From: Parasegetibacter sp. NRK P23
Lineage (GTDB): Bacteria; Bacteroidota; Bacteroidia; Chitinophagales; Chitinophagaceae
Length of the DNA stretch: 64,000 bases
Assembly (NCBI RefSeq): GCF_023721715.1
Contig: NZ_JAMDLG010000017.1
Location: 62,001-126,000, forward strand
Direction: 5' to 3'
Position numbers and translations under genes: made by a program
Notes under the pieces: generated by a model
Seen by the model: the letters and a program-made list of their open reading frames with translations, nothing else
Told to the model about the DNA's origin: nothing
The model's database searches: none
Shown here: in pieces, positions 8,512 to 16,152 of the stretch
How the letters are laid out: each line of letters opens with the position of its first letter
Position numbering within the stretch: position 1 is the first letter of the stretch

Positions 8512-9642
8512 TTATGGTTTGAAAATCTCCTGCAACTTCAACTCCAGGTCTTTGCCCATCAGGGTTTTTCCAATAATGACGCCGTTGGGATCGATCAAAA
8601 AGTTCTGTGGTATGGCCTGGACGCCGAATAATTTTGCGGCGGGACTGTCCCAGCATTTCAGGTCGGAAAGTTGCAGCCAGGGAAGTCCGTCCTTTTTGAT
8701 GGCGGACAGCCATGCGGCCCTGCTGCCGGGCCTGTCAAGCGATACCCCGACAATCGTAAAATTCTGTGTACTGAATTGCTGGTACATTTTAACCAGGTTG
8801 GGGTTTTCAGCACGGCAGGGTCCGCACCAGGAAGCCCAGAAATCGAGCAGTACATATTTGCCACGGAAAGAAGATAATTTTACCATGTTGCCCGTTGTAT
8901 CCGGCAGTTCAAAGTCTGGCGCGGTACGCCCGATGCCCGTGTTCTTCATACGCTCCAGGCTTTCCGCGAATTTCACACCTTCGGCACTGGCTTTTACTTT
9001 GTCGGAAAGGCCGTCAAACAAGGGCTTAACCAGGGTGTAGTCGCGGTCGTAAGCCACTTTGGGCAACAAATCCAGGCTAAGTCTGGCTGCCGGATGCGAT
9101 TGTATGAATTGCACATAAGCATCCAGGGTAAGGTCGCTGTATCTTTTTTTAAATCCCGCGAGTTCTGCTTCAAAATCGGGCGTATTTTCCGGAGATATCT
9201 TTCCTTCGAGGAACTTCCTGTCTTCCGGGGTCATCTTCGCAAATGCCGCATCCACCAGGTTGTTAAAATCGGTGTAGTCGTTATTGCCGGGTGTTCCTGT
9301 TATTTGCGCACCCAGTGTACTTTTCCCATCCGATACAAACCTGATGTTGCCTGGCTCCAGGTAAACAGTGGCTTGCTCAAAACTTTTACGTTTCCCCTCA
9401 CCTTTCGTATCAAAAATCAAAGCCGCTTCCACAGGCGAAACCGGGGCCTTTCCACTAAATTTAAAATTCCCGTCTTTCAATACAACCGAGTCCACGATTG
9501 TTTTACCATCCAGTTCATACTCCAGGTAAGCTTTCGCGGGTGCATTAAAAGCGCCGTATTTACCGTTAATGGTAAATTTCTTTTTTTCCTGTCCGGATAC
9601 ACCCAGTTGCAGAAGCAATAGCGCGAAAAATATCTTTTTCAT
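8512..9642 (-). CDS. Exported TlpA-like thioredoxin with N-terminal DUF4369-like domain
   Basis: The 376-residue product starts at MKKIFFALLLL (ATG at 9642), with a signal peptide ending near VSGQ and no lipobox. Residues about 22-110 form a beta-rich DUF4369-like domain (FTINGKYGAF, IVDSVVLKDGNFKFSG), followed by a helical linker and a C-terminal thioredoxin domain from about 240 (APDFELPDTTG, FWASWCGPC with Cys273 and Cys276, cis-Pro in AIPQNFLID). Such proteins are periplasmic thiol-disulfide oxidoreductases of the TlpA/ResA type. It is the fifth and last of the consecutive thioredoxin genes and overlaps none; the previous gene stops 19 bases earlier. The substrate is unknown. Confidence 0.88.
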   Translation of the reverse strand: MKKIFFALLLLQLGVSGQEKKKFTINGKYGAFNAPAKAYLEYELDGKTIVDSVVLKDGNFKFSGKAPVSPVEAALIFDTKGEGKRKSFEQATVYLEPGNIRFVSDGKSTLGAQITGTPGNNDYTDFNNLVDAAFAKMTPEDRKFLEGKISPENTPDFEAELAGFKKRYSDLTLDAYVQFIQSHPAARLSLDLLPKVAYDRDYTLVKPLFDGLSDKVKASAEGVKFAESLERMKNTGIGRTAPDFELPDTTGNMVKLSSFRGKYVLLDFWASWCGPCRAENPNLVKMYQQFSTQNFTIVGVSLDRPGSRAAWLSAIKKDGLPWLQLSDLKCWDSPAAKLFGVQAIPQNFLIDPNGVIIGKTLMGKDLELKLQEIFKP

Positions 9643-9661
9643 CTTTTGAACTTTGACTTGA

Positions 9662-10582
9662 TTACTTGAACAATGCTTCCAGCTTCTCTTCCAGCGCCTT
9701 GCCATGCAGGTCTGCCGCAATGATCTCTCCTTTCTGATTGATAAGGAAATTTCTTGGGATAGCGGTTATGCCGTACTTTTTACTGAGCGGCGAATCAAAC
9801 CCCTGCATGTCGCTGAGGTTGGTCCAGGTATAGCCATCATCGGCAATCGCTTTTTTCCATGCTTTCGCATCGGTATCCAATGATACAGCTATTACCCCCA
9901 GTCCCTGAGCGCTGTATTTTTTGTACAGCGGCAGTAAAGCCCTGGCCTGCACGCGGCATGGCGCACACCAACTGGCCCAGAAATCAATAAAAGTGTATTT
10001 GTTGGCTGTGGTGATGGCCTTTGTAGCGATAAGGTTACCGGCAACATCGGGCATCACGAAATCTTCATACTTCCATTTCATGGCCAGTTTGGCAGAATCC
10101 GGTGTTGCTTTCAAACGTTCCTCACCTGCCACCGCTCCTTCCTTATCGTTCAGTACAATACTAAATTGCCTGGAGGCTGGCGGAAGACACATCAGATCGG
10201 TACAGGCCATATATTTGATCCTGAATTGCAAAGTGACACTTTCGTTGGAACGGAGTTTTACGGTTTGCGAAAAGGTTACGCCTATCGCATAATGCGCCGC
10301 GCCTTCTTCCCCGGCGGGCTCTACGCCTTTTTCTTCTATTCCGCCAATCAGCTCCATATCAGCATTTTCCATAAAAGCAATAGAAGTGGGCATACCGATG
10401 CCGCCGGAAGCCTGTTGCGGGTAAATATGGTAAGGTTCCTTTACCGTGGCATGCATTTGTACCTTAAAGGTTAAAGGACCGGTTTTCACCGCATCGAACT
10501 TCCACGAAACAGGATATTCATCCTGTGCAAATGCAAAAAGCACCAACGTTTTCAAGATTACAATAAGCATCGCTTTTTTCAT
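9662..10582 (-). CDS. DsbD N-terminal-like domain fused to a thioredoxin domain
   Basis: The 306-residue product has a signal peptide (MKKAMLIVILKTLVLFAFAQ), then a domain of about 130 residues resembling the periplasmic N-terminal domain of DsbD, including YMACTDLMCLPP with Cys127 and Cys132, where DsbD has its C-x(4-5)-C pair before YPP. The C-terminal half is a TlpA-type thioredoxin with FWASWCAPC (Cys206, Cys209) and cis-Pro in AIPRNFLIN. The membrane domain of DsbD is missing, so the two redox domains are joined directly. It probably relays electrons within the periplasm. It is gene four of the five-thioredoxin run and lies 33 bases after the preceding stop. Confidence 0.82.
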   Translation of the reverse strand: MKKAMLIVILKTLVLFAFAQDEYPVSWKFDAVKTGPLTFKVQMHATVKEPYHIYPQQASGGIGMPTSIAFMENADMELIGGIEEKGVEPAGEEGAAHYAIGVTFSQTVKLRSNESVTLQFRIKYMACTDLMCLPPASRQFSIVLNDKEGAVAGEERLKATPDSAKLAMKWKYEDFVMPDVAGNLIATKAITTANKYTFIDFWASWCAPCRVQARALLPLYKKYSAQGLGVIAVSLDTDAKAWKKAIADDGYTWTNLSDMQGFDSPLSKKYGITAIPRNFLINQKGEIIAADLHGKALEEKLEALFK

Positions 10583-10615
10583 ACATCATTTTTATCATTA
10601 ACACCACACGGTTTC

Positions 10616-12025
10616 CTATGCGCCTTTACGGGCGATCTCTACCATCTGAACGAGTTCTTCAGCGGCAGCTTCAGCCTTGCCTTTAAAGCCGGATACATCA
10701 AAGCGTATGCGCCCGTTGCCATCAATCACGAACTTGGCCGGAATACCATTTACTTTGAAGGCATCCGCGGCTGCACTGCGTTTGGTGGACGGATCCCTGG
10801 GATCCATATACAGATCGAAGGCGTAGTTTCTTTTGCTCAAAAAGTTTTTCGCATCGGTGAGCGGGTCTTTCGCGTTTTCCCAAGTATGAATGAAAAGAAA
10901 TTTCACGTCCTTGTCTTTAGCATAATGGTTCACCGCCATCTGCATGGCGGGGAAAGATTCCACACAAGGTCCGCACCAGGTAGCCCAGAAGTCCAGCACG
11001 ATGGTCTTGCCCTTAAAATCCGCCAGCGTAAATTTTTTACCGTTCACATCCGTTACATAGAAATCCGGTGCCGCTTTATTGATGAGTAGTTTAACCACTT
11101 CACCGCGGATTTTCGCTTTGAAATCCCGCTGAAGTCCTTCAATGTAAGCGTCCACATCTTTACCGGGGTTGAGTTGAGCATAGCCTTTTCGTACCTGGTC
11201 CACATATCGTTGCTCCAGTTTACCTTCTTTTACCGCTTTGGCAAGAATGGGAAGCGCTTCCTCGTATTTGCCGTTCAGGCTGGAAAGGAAAGCATAGTTC
11301 TCAACCAATTCAGCATCCTTGTTTTTTATGTGCTGGTATGCCTCCATAGTGTACTGGTATGCTTCCTCATTTCTGCCTGCGTTGAAAAGCAACTTTCCAT
11401 ATTGATTGATGTAATCGTAATAGGCAGCTTGCGGATCAAGTTTCATGGGTTTACTTGGCGTGGTCTGCGCTTTAAGCTGCTTTATGCGTTCCAGTTCCCC
11501 CGCTGAAAATTTTAATGCCGCCGCATTGTCATATCCGGCCATGATATCCGCCACCTGCGTTACAGCTCTTGCCCTCATGACCTGGTCCTCCAGCATATTC
11601 AGGTATTGGAGTACTTTTTCAAGGTTGGGCTGCTCTGCATAAGCGGCTGCAACCAGTGTTTTTTCAAGATCAAGGTTGATGCCCGGATAATCTTTAAGCA
11701 TGGCTGTAAGTGCCTTTTCTGTTCCCTCCGCACCATCGGCTTTCAGAAAGGGTGTCAGTCGAAGCATTTGCGCCTGCTGGCTTTCAGGATACTTTTTCAC
11801 CAGGCTTTTGGTTACTGAAGCTTTCTTCGCGGCGTTTTTATCATAGTAACGGACCAATAATTCCATATCTTCTGCTGAACCATTTTCCAGTGTTTTAATT
11901 TTCTGGCGGAGCGCAGCCTGATCCTTTTCATTCTTTAAGGCCTCCAGTTTAGGATCAGCGTTTCTCTGTTGTGCGGTCAGGCTTAGCGAGCAAAGTAAGC
12001 ATGCCGCAAAAAACATTCTTTTCAT
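10616..12025 (-). CDS. Exported TlpA-like thioredoxin with long helical N-terminal region
   Basis: The 469-residue product has a signal peptide (MKRMFFAACLLCSLSLTAQQ), about 280 residues of mostly helical, TPR-like sequence (EEAYQYTMEAYQHIKNKDAE, NGKYEEALPILAKAVKEGK), and a C-terminal thioredoxin domain from about 318 (APDFYVTDVNGKKFTL, FWATWCGPC with Cys351 and Cys354, cis-Pro in GIPAKFVID). It is probably a periplasmic thiol-disulfide oxidoreductase whose helical part binds a partner. The 109-base gap before it contains a small inverted repeat (12088-12109) without a T-run. No substrate can be named. Confidence 0.87.
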   Translation of the reverse strand: MKRMFFAACLLCSLSLTAQQRNADPKLEALKNEKDQAALRQKIKTLENGSAEDMELLVRYYDKNAAKKASVTKSLVKKYPESQQAQMLRLTPFLKADGAEGTEKALTAMLKDYPGINLDLEKTLVAAAYAEQPNLEKVLQYLNMLEDQVMRARAVTQVADIMAGYDNAAALKFSAGELERIKQLKAQTTPSKPMKLDPQAAYYDYINQYGKLLFNAGRNEEAYQYTMEAYQHIKNKDAELVENYAFLSSLNGKYEEALPILAKAVKEGKLEQRYVDQVRKGYAQLNPGKDVDAYIEGLQRDFKAKIRGEVVKLLINKAAPDFYVTDVNGKKFTLADFKGKTIVLDFWATWCGPCVESFPAMQMAVNHYAKDKDVKFLFIHTWENAKDPLTDAKNFLSKRNYAFDLYMDPRDPSTKRSAAADAFKVNGIPAKFVIDGNGRIRFDVSGFKGKAEAAAEELVQMVEIARKGA

Positions 12026-12134
12026 AAAATAAAATCAATTCGTGTGAACATTGTGCTGCCAGCTTATTTGCCGGAGCACCTAGAATTGTGGCGCAATAAC
12101 AATCGCCACTACAGCTTATGGTTTACTCTTCTGA

Positions 12135-13448
12135 TCAATGTCCCTGCACTTTCGCCAGGTCTGAATTTTTAGCTTTTACGATCTCCACCATAGCCTTCAG
12201 TTTATAATATTCCCTGTCGGTAGAACCAGCGTAACCTGAAGCATAAAACCTTATATTACCCGTAGGGTCGAATACGATTTTAGTAGGTGTGCCCTGAATG
12301 TCGTAAGCTTTATTTTCTTCATCGCGCAGCACCTGAAGTGGTATTTTTCTTTTTTCAACATAAGATTTAACGGTAGCCTCGTCTTCGAACAGATTGATCA
12401 CAAACAACTGGAATGGTTCTTTTTTGTAATCTTCCACCACGCGCTCAAATCCGCTGAAAGCGGCCACACAGGGCGTACACAAGGTGCTCCAGAAATCCAC
12501 CACCAGTATTTTACCGCTGTAATCGCCCAGACTAACCATTTTACCTTCCAGGTTCATCAAAGAGATATCCTTTACCGGTTGCTTTCCTGTAAAGAGGGTC
12601 ATCTTTTTACCATCGGTACCGGGCCCGGTTATAAAACCCTGCATGGTTTGCTGCGGCGTGGCGATATAAGATTTTTCTACTTCTTTGTAATATTTCTGGT
12701 AGGCTTCCTCCTGTAATGATTTCAGGTAAACATCAAATCCTTTATCGGAGCCTTTCAGCTTCTTATATACCGTACGAAAAGTGGCGACCATTTTCGGATT
12801 GGAATCGGCCATTTTAAATGCTTTACTGAGTGTATCGAAAGCAGCCTGGGTCTTCCCCGCAGCCGCCATCACGATGGCGTAACGGTGCAGGTAGTTGGAC
12901 CTGGAATCCCTGAAATAATTCATATCCCGGGCTTCCCACTTTCTGGTGGTGTATTTGTCCATCAGTTGCAGTGCTTTTTCCGTATTACCCAGTTTCGCGT
13001 TAGCAGCGGCATTTAATTCATACAGGGTGTGTACCCTGCCTATGCCATCGTTCAGTTTTTTCTGCTTAATGTCTTCCATAAGATCGGCCGATACTTTTTC
13101 CACTTCCGCTATATCCTTATCCGCGTCCATAAGGTACTCCAACGCATACGTGAGGTAGAGGAACTGCAGCACATTAAAACTGGTATTCATTTTTTTATAA
13201 GCCCAATACCGTTTGAAGTCGCCTTTATTCAGCCATCCCAACGCCAGTTGCGCACGGTATTCACTGTACATGTTGGGTTTGGCGGGATCGGCTGGCTTTT
13301 CCTTCAGCATTTCATGGTACAACTTTTCCTGGTCTTCAACCTTCACGATCAGGCTGAAGTCCTGAAAATTGTATTTTCCGTTTGCAGACTGCTGCGCGAA
13401 AAGGGTATTGGATACCAGCAACAGCAGTATGATTCTTTTTAAGATCAT
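12135..13448 (-). CDS. Exported TlpA-like thioredoxin with variant CTPC active site
   Basis: The 437-residue product has a signal peptide (MILKRIILLLLVSNTLFAQQ), a helical N-terminal part of about 270 residues that resembles that of the next gene in its TPR-like helices (ARDMNYFRDSRSNYLHRYAI), and a C-terminal thioredoxin domain. The active site reads FWSTLCTPC (Cys324, Cys327), so the Trp that normally precedes the first Cys in this family is Leu, and the dipeptide between the Cys residues is Thr-Pro. The cis-Pro (GTPTKIVFD) is present. The change should alter redox potential or partner choice compared with the CGPC neighbours. A 152-base gap without recognisable signals separates it from the preceding thioredoxin gene. 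Confidence 0.87.
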   Translation of the reverse strand: MILKRIILLLLVSNTLFAQQSANGKYNFQDFSLIVKVEDQEKLYHEMLKEKPADPAKPNMYSEYRAQLALGWLNKGDFKRYWAYKKMNTSFNVLQFLYLTYALEYLMDADKDIAEVEKVSADLMEDIKQKKLNDGIGRVHTLYELNAAANAKLGNTEKALQLMDKYTTRKWEARDMNYFRDSRSNYLHRYAIVMAAAGKTQAAFDTLSKAFKMADSNPKMVATFRTVYKKLKGSDKGFDVYLKSLQEEAYQKYYKEVEKSYIATPQQTMQGFITGPGTDGKKMTLFTGKQPVKDISLMNLEGKMVSLGDYSGKILVVDFWSTLCTPCVAAFSGFERVVEDYKKEPFQLFVINLFEDEATVKSYVEKRKIPLQVLRDEENKAYDIQGTPTKIVFDPTGNIRFYASGYAGSTDREYYKLKAMVEIVKAKNSDLAKVQGH

Positions 13449-13600
13449 GAGATTCAGGTTTTTTAAATTATTGAATGCGTAATTCCGTGAAACAATAGCT
13501 TTTCAATCGCCCCATTAAATCCCCTGAAGAGATGTAACGGAGCGATACACAGGATAAGGTCAGCAGTAGAAGATTTGGTTAGAACGGTCTGAAACCTGTG

Positions 13601-14671
13601 TTATGGCTTCATCAGTTCAGCGAGTTTATTTTCAAGGTTTTTACCGGTGAGGTTCCTGGCTACGATCACGCCATCCGGACCTATCAACAGGTTTTGCGGA
13701 ATTTGCATGATGTTGTATTTTTTCGCCACGTCTGAAGCAGCGTCCTTTGAATCAATCACCAGTCGCCAGGGCAATTTATCTTCGGCAATGGCTTTCACCC
13801 AGGCATCTTTGTTTGTATCAAGGGAAACGGCGAAAATTTCGAATTTTTCGCTCCGGAACTTGTTGTATATAACGATCAGTTCGGGGTGCCCTGCCCTGCA
13901 GGGACCGCACCAGCTTGCCCAGAAATCCAGCAAGACATATTTCCCCCTGAAATCGGATAAAGACACCGGCGCACCTTTCACATCGTTCAGTGTAAAGTCG
14001 ATTGACTTCTGTCCTATATCCAGCTTTTTGGCCTGGTCCAGCCTTTGTTTCCAGGCCTTTGCTTTTGCCGAATTCTGAAGTCTTGGACTGAGCGCATTGT
14101 ACATAGGTTCGAAGGTAGTAGGCTGTATCACACCCGCGAACATTTCCATGATGTCAAGGCTCATGTACGCGTCAGGATACTGCTGAATAAACCCGGTCAC
14201 CATTTTTTCGAAAGGCAGTGCGGCTTCGCCTTTTTTGGCATTTTCCTTACCCATTGCCGTAAACGCTTTGTAGGCCGCTTCCTCTTTTCCGCCTCCTGTT
14301 ACAATGGCAACACCGGTGGTATCGAATGCCAGTTGTATGGCACCATCCGTGTAAAACAGGGCCATGTTCCTCATCACTCCGGCGTCATCGTTCTCTTCCT
14401 GGTTCCTGCGGCGGCGTTCTCCGGGCGGCGGGGGCACAACCAGAGTAACCTGCGCCAATGCTGGGCGTTCAGATGACACTTTGAATTCGAACCTACCCTC
14501 TTTTATATCTACGGTATCGGTCTTGTAATTATTCTTGTCTTCGTAGCCGATCCAGGCTTTTTTGGCCGGATGTCCTTTCGCAACTTTTCCTTTTACAATA
14601 CTGGAAACCTGGGCCTGTAAAGCGGCTGCACCAATGCAACACACCACGGCTGTAAGCATTGTTCTTTTCAT
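13601..14671 (-). CDS. Exported TlpA-like thioredoxin with N-terminal DUF4369-like domain
   Basis: The 356-residue product starts at MKRTMLTAVVCC (ATG at 14671), 7 bases after the SusD stop; a longer frame begins inside susD but lacks a signal sequence at its start. After the signal peptide, residues about 24-120 form a DUF4369-like domain (IGYEDKNNYKTDTVDIKEGR) with an unusual Pro/Arg/Asn/Glu-rich insert (PPPPGERRRRNQEEN, about 80-94). The thioredoxin domain carries FWASWCGPC (Cys255, Cys258) and cis-Pro in QIPQNLLIG. It is the first of five consecutive thioredoxin genes and closely related in layout to the fifth. Periplasmic disulfide exchange is expected. Confidence 0.88.
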   Translation of the reverse strand: MKRTMLTAVVCCIGAAALQAQVSSIVKGKVAKGHPAKKAWIGYEDKNNYKTDTVDIKEGRFEFKVSSERPALAQVTLVVPPPPGERRRRNQEENDDAGVMRNMALFYTDGAIQLAFDTTGVAIVTGGGKEEAAYKAFTAMGKENAKKGEAALPFEKMVTGFIQQYPDAYMSLDIMEMFAGVIQPTTFEPMYNALSPRLQNSAKAKAWKQRLDQAKKLDIGQKSIDFTLNDVKGAPVSLSDFRGKYVLLDFWASWCGPCRAGHPELIVIYNKFRSEKFEIFAVSLDTNKDAWVKAIAEDKLPWRLVIDSKDAASDVAKKYNIMQIPQNLLIGPDGVIVARNLTGKNLENKLAELMKP

Positions 14672-14678
14672 AGTCTGT

Positions 14679-16133
14679 TTATTTGTTCTCCACCAATCCT
14701 TTGTTTTCTGCAATCATGCGTTCTCCGAATTTGAGCGCGAACCTTTCGGGTTTTAAAGTATAAGTGGCAACTACATTGCCATCATCATCATACAGGTGAT
14801 GCGTGTACTTCACGGTATTGCTGTACACCGGGTCTACGGAAAGGCGGCGCATATCCATCCAGCGCATTCCGGAAGTGGCGAACTCCCTGGTTCTTTCTTC
14901 CAGGATAAAGCGCACCAATGCTTCTTTGTTCTGGGCTATGTTGGCGGGAACCGTCGCGACATTGGCCGGCATTCTTTTGGACCGCAGCGTTTCCAGGTCA
15001 GCTTTCGCACCGGGAAGATCATTTGCACGCGCCTTCAGTTCGGCCCGCATCAGGTAGAGGTCTGGCAGGGAGGGGCCCACTTCTATTCCGTTAAAAAGGG
15101 ATGCAGAGAACCTTCTCATCCCCTTGGGATACACTACTGCCGGATTGAACATTTCCTCATCAGAAAACAGGAGCAGCCTTTTATCTTCTGGATCATACAG
15201 CGCGGCCGTTTCAGGAGAAAAAACATACGCGTTGACCATTTGCAACTGGAAATTGGTCATACTCAGGTTGTACATGATCTGTTGGTTCACAGCAGGGAGC
15301 GGATAGTTGGAAAGACCGAACCCGAAATCAGGGAACCATGTACCGGCGGCGTTGGGATCGAGTACAATATTGTAGTCATACAGCGCAAGCGGTATCGTAG
15401 ATTTGCCCAGCTCAGCAAAGGCGCCTTCCACATGCGTCATCGCATCCTCGAATTTCAACATGTACATGTAGGTGCGCGCCAGTATAAATTCCGCCGCTAC
15501 TTTGGAGAATTTCCTGCGGTGCGTTAAGGGGCCGAGGTCGGGCAATGCGTCTTTCAGGTCTTTAACAATAAAGTCGTAGGATTCCTGCACGCTGGCACGT
15601 TCAAAAGAGTTTTGTGTCACATCTGCCTTTGTAAGCAGCGGTACACCCAAATCCGTTGATGCGGTGGTGGGATTATAAGGCAAAGAATAATCGGAAAGGA
15701 AATAGAGGTGACACAACGCTCTGCCTACTTTCGCTTCGGCGACCAGTGCTTTTCTTTGCTGCTCCGATCCTCCCTGCGATTCCATCACTTCATTGATTAC
15801 CTTATTGAACGTGTACAGGCTGCTGAGGTGCCAGGTTTCAGATGGGAGCTGGTCTTCATCATATATTCTTTCCTCATACCTGAAAAGCCGTTGCGTTCTG
15901 ATGGCCGCTGCATCCATGTAGGTTTGCTGCGCCGCCATTTCATCTCCAAGATATAGGGAAGGCGCGTACAGCACCTGCAGTGCAACCGCATTCATCAATT
16001 GCTCGTAATCCAAGGTGGTGCGGGCTATCCTGGAGCCCTTCGCTTCTATCTCCAGGAAATCTTTTGAACAAGACAATTGTGTAACCAGCAGTATAATCAG
16101 AATAGGTAATAGTACCTTATAATTTGTTCTCAT
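14679..16133 (-). CDS. RagB/SusD family outer-membrane lipoprotein
   Basis: This is the lipoprotein partner of the SusC encoded 19 bases upstream. The 484-residue product has lipobox QLSC (Cys22) followed by SKDFLEIEAKGS, a helical SusD body (SSLYTFNKVINEVMESQGG, AKVGRALCHLYFLSDYSLPY) and the typical C-terminal pattern PDLYLMRAELKARANDLPGA then LRSKRMPANV and EERTREFATSGMRWMDMRRL. It shows an NPTTASTDLGVPLLTK segment, also common in SusD proteins. Its stop lies 7 bases before the first thioredoxin gene, so SusCD and the thioredoxins are probably one transcript. The substrate is unknown. Confidence 0.95.
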   Translation of the reverse strand: MRTNYKVLLPILIILLVTQLSCSKDFLEIEAKGSRIARTTLDYEQLMNAVALQVLYAPSLYLGDEMAAQQTYMDAAAIRTQRLFRYEERIYDEDQLPSETWHLSSLYTFNKVINEVMESQGGSEQQRKALVAEAKVGRALCHLYFLSDYSLPYNPTTASTDLGVPLLTKADVTQNSFERASVQESYDFIVKDLKDALPDLGPLTHRRKFSKVAAEFILARTYMYMLKFEDAMTHVEGAFAELGKSTIPLALYDYNIVLDPNAAGTWFPDFGFGLSNYPLPAVNQQIMYNLSMTNFQLQMVNAYVFSPETAALYDPEDKRLLLFSDEEMFNPAVVYPKGMRRFSASLFNGIEVGPSLPDLYLMRAELKARANDLPGAKADLETLRSKRMPANVATVPANIAQNKEALVRFILEERTREFATSGMRWMDMRRLSVDPVYSNTVKYTHHLYDDDGNVVATYTLKPERFALKFGERMIAENKGLVENK

Positions 16134-16152
16134 AATTGTAAACTTGTTTTAA

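Noticed and set aside
8447-8713. N-terminal extension of the sigma factor
   Set aside because: It overlaps the preceding thioredoxin gene and has no similarity to sigma factors.
12088-12109. GTGGCG/CGCCAC inverted repeat between thioredoxin genes as a terminator
   Set aside because: Only six pairs, a 10-base loop and no T-run in the direction of transcription.
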